A DNA stretch of 64,000 nucleotides, from contig NZ_JAHZSS010000004.1 in NCBI RefSeq assembly GCF_019457915.1, positions 1 to 64,000 of the forward strand, given 5' to 3'. Positions 56,999 to 64,000 of this stretch are shown piece after piece (positions within the stretch are counted from its first letter, which is position 1; every line of letters starts with the position of its first letter). The position numbers and the translations under genes are program-made. The notes below the pieces were generated by a model, which saw only the letters and a program-made list of their open reading frames with translations, did no database searches and was not told the origin of the DNA. This DNA is from Neiella holothuriorum. GTDB taxonomy: Bacteria > Pseudomonadota > Gammaproteobacteria > Enterobacterales > Neiellaceae.

Positions 56999-58150
56999 CT
57001 AGCTAGGACTAGCCAGCGGGTACATGACGTAGTCGCGATAGCCGGTAACCACGCGAATATAACCACTAAGCATTTGATCGAGTTCGGCATCGCCAGTATC
57101 TGCGATCAACGGCCGCCCCTGTAACGACTGCAACTTATTTTTAGTGGCCACCACGATGATATTTTCAACACCAAGGGTTCGAATTAAAGCCGGTGATAAT
57201 TGCTGGTTGCCACGGCCAAACACATGCCCTTGCCCACCAATAACAGTGATCACGAGCTTACATGGCGTGCCCTCGTCTTGCGCTAACTGCACGTGGGTTA
57301 ACAATTGATTGGCGGTTTGATCACTCGCCATCAGTTCGCCCTGTGCTATCACATCAACACCCAGTAACGAATTAGTCAGATCCATTTGCGCCATGACCGC
57401 AGCAACCGTGGAGCCAGAGCCCATAATCGCCAGCCCGTCTTCGGTCAAATCGATGACTTCAGCGGCAATATCTTGCAGCACTAGCTCATCAGATTCTTTA
57501 CCACCGGATTTAACGCTTTGCACATAGCGCAAATCATCAGGAATGGTCATTTCTCCATAACGTTTAGCACGCACAATTCCTTGCCGAAACGCAGTTTCAT
57601 CAATATCCATGACGTTGGCTTCCGCCAAACTCAGCAGCTCGCCTTGAGCCATTTGCTCAACCATGCGCCCCGCCGCAATGGGCGTAACGGCATACACGCC
57701 GCTGTGGATCTTGCAGCCAGCAGGAATTCCCAACACCGGAATGCGTTCATCAATAAAGCCGCACACATCCCTCGCCGTGCCATCGCCACCGGCAAACAAC
57801 AGTAAATCGATGTGATGTTGTTGCGCGTATTGATTCAGCGCGTTGACGAAGCCATGACTGTCGACCGCTTCGCTAGGCACATTGGGCTGGAAAATGACTT
57901 GGTAATTGAAGCCTAACGCTTCGAGGCAATTGGCGCCCATGTCAGCACCAGCGCACACAAAATCAAGTTGTTGCTGATAAGGACGGAGTAATTCCAACGC
58001 CATTTTGGCTCGCTCAATCGCTAACGGTTTAGCGCCTCGGGCCAAGGCTTGTTGCACGGTATCGGCGCCGTCGCTGCCTTTAAGCGCCACACTACCGCCG
58101 ATACCGGCAAACGGATTTAACAAAAGGCCGATGGTTAACCTAACACTCAT
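56999..58150 (-). CDS. ATP-NAD/AcoX-family kinase-like protein (COG3199)
   Basis: The 383-residue protein has the NAD-kinase/diacylglycerol-kinase-type motif LLFAGGDGTARDV near residue 100, and an N-terminal NPFAGIGGSVALKGSDG, typical of the COG3199 group predicted as ATP-NAD kinases or AcoX proteins. Standard NadK is shorter and the true substrate of this group is not established. The ATG at 58150, with GAGG upstream, overlaps the epmC stop by 11 bases, so the two genes are translationally coupled. Confidence 0.82.
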   Translation of the reverse strand: MSVRLTIGLLLNPFAGIGGSVALKGSDGADTVQQALARGAKPLAIERAKMALELLRPYQQQLDFVCAGADMGANCLEALGFNYQVIFQPNVPSEAVDSHGFVNALNQYAQQHHIDLLLFAGGDGTARDVCGFIDERIPVLGIPAGCKIHSGVYAVTPIAAGRMVEQMAQGELLSLAEANVMDIDETAFRQGIVRAKRYGEMTIPDDLRYVQSVKSGGKESDELVLQDIAAEVIDLTEDGLAIMGSGSTVAAVMAQMDLTNSLLGVDVIAQGELMASDQTANQLLTHVQLAQDEGTPCKLVITVIGGQGHVFGRGNQQLSPALIRTLGVENIIVVATKNKLQSLQGRPLIADTGDAELDQMLSGYIRVVTGYRDYVMYPLASPS

Positions 58151-58691
58151 ACATGCCTCGATAATCAAAGTCGGCATGCTGCAAAGGTGCCGTTTGGTAA
58201 TGCTGCTGCAGCGCATCGAGCCATTGCTGCGCTCTAGGAGGAAAACCGTCGGTTAAATAACGAAGAGCTTGCGCATGGACTCGATGTTGAAAGCCAAGAC
58301 GGTCAGATTGGGCACCATTAAGGTTGTCACTACTTACCCGAAATGGTCGCCCAGCAGCGCACATAAATGCCCATTCAATGGCCTGAGGTTTGATCTCAAC
58401 GTTTTCAAAGGCTGCTTGTTGGTCGGCATCTCGGCCATCGGGACAATACCAATAGCCATAGTCTTCTAATTGACGACGCGTTTCGCCCGCTAAACACCAA
58501 TGCGCCAACTCGTGCATGGCACTGGCGAAATAACCATGGGCAAAAATAACTTGGGCTGGCATTTCCCCGGCTGCCGGTAAATACAAAGGTTCACCATCGC
58601 CTTTGACTAAAATCGTATTCAAGCAAGCAAAAGTCTGATTGAATAACGCAATCAGCGGCGCTGTTTGTTCAGTGTCAGTTGAGGCCAACAA
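58140..58691 (-). CDS. epmC: Elongation factor P hydroxylase EpmC
   Basis: The 183-residue protein (YfcM family) hydroxylates the beta-lysylated Lys of EF-P. The metal-binding HELAH lies at residues 60-64, with IEWAFMCAAGRPFRVSSDN in the C-terminal half. The start is TTG (58689-58691), and a second TTG follows directly; AAGGATACC lies just upstream, slightly better spaced for the second. It precedes and overlaps the COG3199 gene. epmA and epmB, which make the substrate, are outside this window. Confidence 0.9.
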   Translation of the reverse strand: MLASTDTEQTAPLIALFNQTFACLNTILVKGDGEPLYLPAAGEMPAQVIFAHGYFASAMHELAHWCLAGETRRQLEDYGYWYCPDGRDADQQAAFENVEIKPQAIEWAFMCAAGRPFRVSSDNLNGAQSDRLGFQHRVHAQALRYLTDGFPPRAQQWLDALQQHYQTAPLQHADFDYRGMYEC

Positions 58692-58819
58692 GGTATCCTT
58701 TGGAAAATATTGCTCGGTTATAAAGCCACATATTCTATGCCTGTCACACAGCTCGCCTCAACCTTGATAACCACAACAACGGCAATCATTTAGCTAAGCG
58801 CATCAACAAGGACTTTTAT

Positions 58820-59689
58820 ATGACGACTACCGTCGCATTTCTCGGCCTCGGCGTCATGGGCTTTCCCATGGCAGGCCATCTCAGCAAGCAATTTAACGTG
58901 AACGTGTTTAATCGCACGTTGAGCAAAGCTGAAAAGTGGCAGCAACAGTATCAGGGACAAGCCTTCGACAACCCGCGTGACGCCGTTGCTGATGCTAATT
59001 TTGTTTGCGTGTGTATCGGCCGCGATGAAGACGTGATTGAAATCATGGAAGCGCAAAGCATTGTTGCCAATATGAAACCCGGTACCGTCATCATTGATCA
59101 CACCACCACATCAGCATTACTGGCTGAGCGTATGGCAGCATTAACCGAACAATATGGTGTGCATTATCTCGATGCGCCAGTGTCCGGCGGCCAAGCTGGC
59201 GCGGAGAATGGCGCCTTAACAACTATGGTCGGTGGTAATCAACAAGCCTACGAACTTGCTGTCCCTGTTATGACAACATATTCAAAGCAAATTCAGCACA
59301 TGGGCGCAGCCGGCGCTGGCCAGCGAACCAAGATGGTCAATCAAATATGCATTGCCGGTCTACTACAAGGATTATCGGAAGCGATGCAATTTGCTCAGCA
59401 AGCTGAACTTGATGGCGACAAAGTGCTGGAAGTGATTAGCAAAGGCGCAGCGCAAAGTTGGCAAATGGAAAACCGCGGCCACACCATGCTCGCCGGTCAA
59501 TACGACTTCGGTTTCGCTGTCGATTGGATGCGCAAAGACTTAGGCTACGCGTTAGATGAAGCCAAGCGCAACCAAAGCCTGCTCCCTATCACAGCCCTGG
59601 TTGATCAGTTTTATGCCGAAGTACAAACATTAGGTGGCGGTCGCTGGGATACCTCATCATTAATGACTCGGTTGGTAAAATCAAAGTAA
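58820..59689 (+). CDS. NAD(P)-dependent beta-hydroxyacid dehydrogenase (GarR/MmsB-like)
   Basis: The 289-residue enzyme has an N-terminal Rossmann fold FLGLGVMGFPMAGHL (about residues 6-20), the substrate loop DAPVSGGQAGAENGALTTMVGG (about 118-139) and catalytic Lys in GQRTKMVNQI (about 171-180). This pattern belongs to 3-hydroxyisobutyrate, tartronate-semialdehyde and succinic/glyoxylate-semialdehyde reductases. Its substrate cannot be told; if it reduces tartronate semialdehyde it would make D-glycerate, but there is no operon link to the glycerate kinase. It stands alone. Confidence 0.87.
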   Translation: MTTTVAFLGLGVMGFPMAGHLSKQFNVNVFNRTLSKAEKWQQQYQGQAFDNPRDAVADANFVCVCIGRDEDVIEIMEAQSIVANMKPGTVIIDHTTTSALLAERMAALTEQYGVHYLDAPVSGGQAGAENGALTTMVGGNQQAYELAVPVMTTYSKQIQHMGAAGAGQRTKMVNQICIAGLLQGLSEAMQFAQQAELDGDKVLEVISKGAAQSWQMENRGHTMLAGQYDFGFAVDWMRKDLGYALDEAKRNQSLLPITALVDQFYAEVQTLGGGRWDTSSLMTRLVKSK

Positions 59690-59880
59690 CGCCTTTGCTC
59701 ACCCTCCCCATACAGCGCGAACCAAGCAGCCCCGAAAAGCATCTCGTAAATGAGAGGTTTTAGGGCTGTCTCGGCCTTCTTCATCCATCAGCATCAACTC
59801 AATTGACTTGAACTTGATCTAAAACAAAAGTTAGACCCAGATCACACTAGATTAACAATCCATTTAACAATACGATTTAT

Positions 59881-59895
59881 TGAAACTAGTTCTCA
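59881..59895 (+). promoter_or_regulatory. Weak Fur-box-like element
   Basis: TGAAACTAGTTCTCA resembles the 7-1-7 Fur box TGAWAATWATTWTCA, with three mismatches. It lies about 50 bases upstream of the TonB-dependent receptor start, where a Fur operator would be expected. Confidence 0.3.
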
Positions 59896-59940
59896 TTTGT
59901 ATTTGTGTTAGCTCTTTTTTGTAGCAAGGATTGTTGCCTT

Positions 59941-62091
59941 ATGTCGTTCACACGTTCACCTATTTCAAAAGCCGTTTTGGCTTCACTCTCACTTTCGATG
60001 CTTGCCCCATTGGCGTTACAAGCAGAAGAGCAAACAGACGATACCGTTGAGGTCATCGAGGTTCGCTCAATTCGCCACAAGCTAGAACAAGCAGGCCGCC
60101 TCAAAGACGTCATTCAGAAAACCGAAGTGCTCGATCAAGCGATGATTGAAAACAAAAATGCACTGTCGTTGTCGGACGCCATTAACAATGAACCGGGCGT
60201 TAACGTGTCAAACGAATGCTCCATGTGTGGTGTAAAACGCGTCATGCTCAACGGCATGAAAGGCGAGCACACCACTATTTTGGTTGATGATCTGCCAACC
60301 CATACCCTGATCTCGGGTTTCTATGCCGTTGATGCCATTGCCACAACCGGTGTTGATCGCATTGAAGTTGCACGCGGCGCTGGCGCGTCACTGATTGCAC
60401 CTGAAGCCATTGGCGGTACCGTCAACATCGTCACCAAGCAAGCCTTTGAAGATACGGCATCATTCGATGTATCAAAAGGCTCGCACGGATACACCGCTTA
60501 TAAAGCAAATGCGACGGCTATTTCAGATAGCGGCACCTCTGGCCTGACACTAATCGCCCAATACGATACCCAAGATCAAGAAGACCATGACGATAACTAC
60601 GTGTCTGAAGCACCATTCCACGAGAACATGTCACTGACCGCATTGATCAGCCACGACTTAAATGACAGTAACAACGTTCAAATTCGCGTATCGCAGGTGG
60701 AATCCGAAATCTTTGGCGGCCCAGTTTTAGGTGAGATCGCTGATTCCATTGGGCAAGTGCTAGCGGGTTACGATGGCGTCGAATCAGAGCAGTTGTTTAA
60801 AGACGACGATGTTCGCAAAGAATGGGTTGCCAAACCATGGGAAACCGCCGAGTGGATTGATACATCTCGCGAAGAAGCTTACGTCAAATGGCTGACGGAA
60901 ATTAACGGCGAATTGGCGTCTGAATTTGCCGTGAGCTATGCCAAGCACGACCAAGACTCTTTCTACGAAGGCATTGACTACATTGCCGAAGACACCATGT
61001 GGTATGGCCGCGCTAAATTTGACTGGGTTTACAACGATAACCACTTCCTAACGTTTGGTGTTGATACTCGCCAAGAAGAAATGCGCTCCAAAACAGAGGC
61101 GTTGGAAAGCGTTGAAGCCTATGTGTCGGATTCGTTCGATTACGATACCTATGGCATTTTTGTGCAGGATACCTGGACACCAACCGATGACTTAGAAGTT
61201 GCTTTGGCCCTTCGCTTAGACAAAGTTGAAGCCGACTTTATTGATGTTAAAAAGCCAGGCACTGAAATTGACGAAACCTTTTTGGCACCGCGCTTAGACA
61301 TGCGTTACGACCACTCCGAACAGTGGACATCGCGCTTCTCCGTTGGCCGAGGCTACCGCGCGCCACTATCGTTCTTTGAAACCGACCACGGCATTCTGGA
61401 CACTGCGCTGGGTTACCTTATCGACGTTGATAAGCTAGAAGAGTCGTTGTCAGCTAACTACGCGATAAGCTTCGATAACCAAAAACTCGCTGCAACCTTA
61501 TCTGTTGCTTACTCCAATGTTGAAAACCTCGCCAGCTTGGAAGAAACCGATGAAGGCGTGCCTATTCTGACTCAGTTGGAAGATGATGCCTCAGTAACTA
61601 CCTTCGATTTTGTGGTGGGTTACAACATCACAGACGATTTACTGGTTAATGCTTCATTTGAGCATTTCGATCATAACGATGAGTTTCAGTCGTCCTACGC
61701 CATTGCTCCGGTTGAAGATCGCGCCTCACTAGATTTTGAATGGACGACTGAATACGTTCATGTGTTTTGGTCAACCGTTTGGTTTGGTAGCCGCGATCTG
61801 ACCGACTATGGCTATGAAGGCTATAACATCCTCGGTGATGAAAGCTCCCTCAAACCAACGGACGCGCCGGCCCACTCGGTCAGTGATGTGCGCTTCAAGG
61901 TGCCACTTAACCGCTGGTTAGGAAATGAGGCGAGCCTCTACATGGGCGTTTCGAATGTGTTCGAATACACCCAAATTGAAGAAGGTGAGACACCACTGTT
62001 CTGGGACGCTGATGGCGGCTATGACGTGGGCTACATCTACGGACCATTACACGGACGCGAATTCTATGCTGGCATCGAATTCAGTTTGTAA
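59941..62091 (+). CDS. TonB-dependent outer-membrane receptor with CxxC in the plug
   Basis: The 716-residue receptor has a signal peptide (cleavage after LALQA), a TonB-box-like DTVEVIEV (about 35-42), a plug domain (about 55-180) and a 22-strand-type barrel ending in GREFYAGIEFSL with a C-terminal aromatic pattern. The plug carries NECSMCGVKRVML with Cys93 and Cys96, which is not usual for siderophore receptors. The ATG at 59941 is chosen because it starts the signal peptide. The next gene, a periplasmic thioredoxin-fold protein, overlaps its end by 26 bases, so both probably act together. Ligand unknown. Confidence 0.88.
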   Translation: MSFTRSPISKAVLASLSLSMLAPLALQAEEQTDDTVEVIEVRSIRHKLEQAGRLKDVIQKTEVLDQAMIENKNALSLSDAINNEPGVNVSNECSMCGVKRVMLNGMKGEHTTILVDDLPTHTLISGFYAVDAIATTGVDRIEVARGAGASLIAPEAIGGTVNIVTKQAFEDTASFDVSKGSHGYTAYKANATAISDSGTSGLTLIAQYDTQDQEDHDDNYVSEAPFHENMSLTALISHDLNDSNNVQIRVSQVESEIFGGPVLGEIADSIGQVLAGYDGVESEQLFKDDDVRKEWVAKPWETAEWIDTSREEAYVKWLTEINGELASEFAVSYAKHDQDSFYEGIDYIAEDTMWYGRAKFDWVYNDNHFLTFGVDTRQEEMRSKTEALESVEAYVSDSFDYDTYGIFVQDTWTPTDDLEVALALRLDKVEADFIDVKKPGTEIDETFLAPRLDMRYDHSEQWTSRFSVGRGYRAPLSFFETDHGILDTALGYLIDVDKLEESLSANYAISFDNQKLAATLSVAYSNVENLASLEETDEGVPILTQLEDDASVTTFDFVVGYNITDDLLVNASFEHFDHNDEFQSSYAIAPVEDRASLDFEWTTEYVHVFWSTVWFGSRDLTDYGYEGYNILGDESSLKPTDAPAHSVSDVRFKVPLNRWLGNEASLYMGVSNVFEYTQIEEGETPLFWDADGGYDVGYIYGPLHGREFYAGIEFSL

Positions 62092-62587
62092 GGCTATTGC
62101 CGTCGGCATGCTGTCACTTTTGGTCTGGGCGCCCGCCCAGGCCGAAGTGGCAACCACCGAGCAGCTTGACGATTTGCGTCAGGCTGCCAGTGCCACCATT
62201 GCGCCAAAAGCAAATGTTGCCTCTATTGCCATGATTTTCCAGCCTGATTGCAGCTGGTGTAAGAAACAGGGCAAAGTGATGCGCGATATTTTAAATACCT
62301 GTGGAGAACAGCTTAATATTGCCATTGTTGGCTATAAAGCCAGTTACCGTGAATTACGGCGCGAGTTAAAGCATTTTGATAAGCAGCTACCTGCTCTTGA
62401 GGCAAATCGACGTTTTTTAGCGTCAGTTGAGGGCGTTGCCGCCACACCAACTACCTTATTCTTTGATGAGAGCGGTGAGTTACTGCTCAAGCAACGCGGT
62501 TATATCCAGCCTGAACAGTTACTTGATGCAGCCGATGCCTTGGCGCAAAACGATTGCGCAACGGTAGGCTCGCTAGCTGCCAACTAA
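62066..62587 (+). CDS. Periplasmic thioredoxin-fold protein (CSWC)
   Basis: The 173-residue protein has a signal peptide (hydrophobic about 10-22, cleavage near APAQA) and a thioredoxin-like domain with the redox motif FQPDCSWCKK (Cys62 and Cys65) and the cis-Pro loop VAATPTTLFF. It resembles DsbC/TlpA-type reductases but has no clear dimerisation domain. The frame is open into the preceding gene; the ATG at 62066 is chosen because it begins the signal peptide. Overlap with the TonB receptor implies coupled translation and a shared function, perhaps reducing the receptor's CxxC or its cargo. Confidence 0.82.
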   Translation: MLASNSVCKAIAVGMLSLLVWAPAQAEVATTEQLDDLRQAASATIAPKANVASIAMIFQPDCSWCKKQGKVMRDILNTCGEQLNIAIVGYKASYRELRRELKHFDKQLPALEANRRFLASVEGVAATPTTLFFDESGELLLKQRGYIQPEQLLDAADALAQNDCATVGSLAAN

Positions 62588-62593
62588 CGTTGA

Positions 62594-62615
62594 TAGCCGC
62601 CCAAAAGAGCGGCTA
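62594..62615. terminator. Hairpin in the convergent gap after the thioredoxin gene
   Basis: TAGCCGC pairs with GCGGCTA around CCAAAAGA, seven bases after the stop. No T tract follows, so termination is uncertain. Confidence 0.35.
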
Positions 62616-62672
62616 AACGCAATCCGTTAACGAATTGCCAAGCACAGCTGAACTTCAAAGCCCGAGAGCTGG

Positions 62673-63863
62673 TTATTCCTCTTTTCTAAGCTTGAGCCAC
62701 TTTGCCAATGGCTCTATGGCGCCACCTTGCACAAACACCGAGATCAACACCACAAAGAACACCATATGCAGCATACCCGCAGCGCCGTCTAAACCAGCAG
62801 CAACGGGAATTAACGCAAATACAATGGGCGTTGCGCCTTTCAAACCAATGGCTGAAATAAAGGCCCGTTTACGCCAACTTGCTTTGGTAAACGGCGCATA
62901 ACACAGCTGCACCGCCAACGGTCGAGCCACGAGAATAAGTAAAATGGCAGGCAATATCGCTTGAATAAACACATGCAGCAGTTCTTGCGGGAATATTTGC
63001 AATCCCAACACCACAAACAGCAGCGCTTGAGCGAGCCAAGACAAACTATTAAAGAAATGCCGGCTCACTTCTAAACCACGGGTAACACCGTTGCCAATCA
63101 CCACGCCAGCCACATAAGACGCCAGCAAGATGTTGCCACCTAACATCTCGCTACCGTAAGTAGCGAGTACCGCACATGCCAAAATAAAGACTGGGATCAG
63201 GCCATATTCTTCCAGTTTGATATGGTTCAACAGCCAGCAACATAACTTTGCTACGCCAAATGCGACCGCAAGCGCCACTGAAATTTGAATGACAAGGCCA
63301 AAACCAATATCGACCATCGATGGTGTGAGCTGAGGTGATACTGCTAGCTCAGTTAGCAGCACGACCAACACCAATGCAACGGGGTCATTGGTCGCCGATT
63401 CAAATTCTAAAATGGTGTCGGTTTTTTCTTTTAACTTGAGCTTTTTCGACTCAAGAATTGAAAAAACCGCAGCAGCATCGGTGGAAGAAACAATGGCACC
63501 AAACAACAAGCAATTTAGCGCAGGCCAACCCAACAGCAAATGAATCATGGTGGCGAATGCGATCGTGGTGAATACCACACCGAATGACGATAAAACGCCA
63601 CCTTCACGATAGGCAATTTTAATGTTTTGTGTCGAGGTAGATAACCCGCCCACAAACACGATGATATTGAGCGCGATGGCACCAACCATGGCCGATAACG
63701 CAGGGTTATCGTACACGAAACCGAACTCGCCATTGCCAAGAGCCAGCCCTACCGCCATAAAAATAAGTAGTGACGGTAACCCCAGCGTGCGCGAAGGGTG
63801 ATGCAGTAAAATACCGATCGCAATTAACGCGGAAAAGCCGATTAAGGCCATTTCAAAACTCAT
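62673..63863 (-). CDS. CPA1-family cation/proton antiporter (NhaP2/CvrA-like, membrane domain only)
   Basis: The 396-residue protein has about twelve transmembrane helices of the Na_H_Exchanger type. It includes SSTDAAAVFSIL (about 127-138) and FESATNDPVALVL (about 154-166), whose Asn-Asp pair binds the cation in CPA1 antiporters. It resembles NhaP2/CvrA, which exchange K+ or Na+ for protons, but lacks their cytoplasmic TrkA-C/CorC-like regulatory tail of about 170 residues. It ends with KWLKLRKEE followed by a normal stop. GGACG lies before the ATG. No operon partner is visible. Confidence 0.85.
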   Translation of the reverse strand: MSFEMALIGFSALIAIGILLHHPSRTLGLPSLLIFMAVGLALGNGEFGFVYDNPALSAMVGAIALNIIVFVGGLSTSTQNIKIAYREGGVLSSFGVVFTTIAFATMIHLLLGWPALNCLLFGAIVSSTDAAAVFSILESKKLKLKEKTDTILEFESATNDPVALVLVVLLTELAVSPQLTPSMVDIGFGLVIQISVALAVAFGVAKLCCWLLNHIKLEEYGLIPVFILACAVLATYGSEMLGGNILLASYVAGVVIGNGVTRGLEVSRHFFNSLSWLAQALLFVVLGLQIFPQELLHVFIQAILPAILLILVARPLAVQLCYAPFTKASWRKRAFISAIGLKGATPIVFALIPVAAGLDGAAGMLHMVFFVVLISVFVQGGAIEPLAKWLKLRKEE

Positions 63864-64000
63864 ACTACGTCCATATTGCAGCTTTCCTGCTTGAGAGGCT
63901 CAGGTATTCGATTGATTAAAGGTAGCTGTTTACTCTAGCTTTTCACAAACCACGTTCACTATTAAATCTCCCGAATGCATTCGATGTAATGGCACCAACA
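63864..64000. other. Window end without a recognised gene
   Basis: These last 137 bases upstream of the antiporter hold no supported gene; they presumably include its promoter, but no clear element was identified. Confidence 0.4.

Noticed and set aside
59727-59770. Imperfect hairpin after the GarR-like gene considered as terminator
   Set aside because: CAGCCC/GGGCTG and inner pairings exist but with bulges and no T tract; too weak to list as a feature.

Overview
The window looks like a chromosome segment of a marine or halophilic gammaproteobacterium close to the Alteromonadales/Shewanella/Vibrio group. This rests on gene content and order. Blocks familiar from E. coli are kept: pspF divergent from pspABC with sapABCDF next to it; tig-clpP-clpX-lon-hupB-ppiD; and mnmC/fabB-pdxB-asd-fimV-truA-accD-folC-dedD-cvpA-purF. 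To these are added genes for the osmolyte glucosylglycerate, an Nrt-type nitrate/nitrite importer with a porin, and c-di-GMP signalling. No rRNA, CRISPR array or prophage is seen. The genus cannot be fixed from sequence reading alone.

Layout. 1-2100: the tail of an IS4-like transposase, then a small membrane-protein gene with integron-cassette-like edges, an ABM-domain protein and a small exported protein. 2190-12640: the envelope-stress module (pspABC-ycjX-ycjF leftward from a sigma54-like promoter, pspF rightward), running into sapABCDF. 12740-21900: the protein-folding and proteolysis block ppiD, hupB, lon (heat-shock-like promoter), clpX, clpP, tig, all leftward, then tRNA-Arg(TCT) and folD. 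22900-26810: secreted esterase, cysS, ppiB, lpxH.

26870-31640: a four-gene operon that appears to make and recycle glucosylglycerate: glycerate kinase, sugar-phosphoglycerate phosphatase, glucosyl-3-phosphoglycerate synthase and a GH13 glucosylglycerate-type phosphorylase. 32127-36900: nitrate-type ABC importer and porin, preceded by a good sigma54 promoter and a leader with a Rho-independent terminator directly before nrtA; this arrangement resembles nitrate-assimilation attenuators. 37070-42520: methyltransferase, miaE, a soluble LacI-sensor/PAS/GGDEF/EAL protein and a Yip1 membrane protein.

42600-58690: housekeeping genes for purine, folate, fatty acid, pseudouridine, PLP and lysine/threonine synthesis, plus fimV, mnmC, a COG3199 NAD-kinase-like gene and epmC. 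58820-63870: a beta-hydroxyacid dehydrogenase, a TonB-dependent receptor with a CxxC in its plug coupled to a periplasmic thioredoxin-fold protein, and a short CPA1 cation/proton antiporter.

Most interesting items: the nrtA leader, the glucosylglycerate cycle whose first gene lacks an ATG start, the LacI-sensor c-di-GMP enzyme, SapF with a Gln in place of the Walker B catalytic Glu, the CxxC receptor/thioredoxin pair, and the cassette-like locus beside the transposase.
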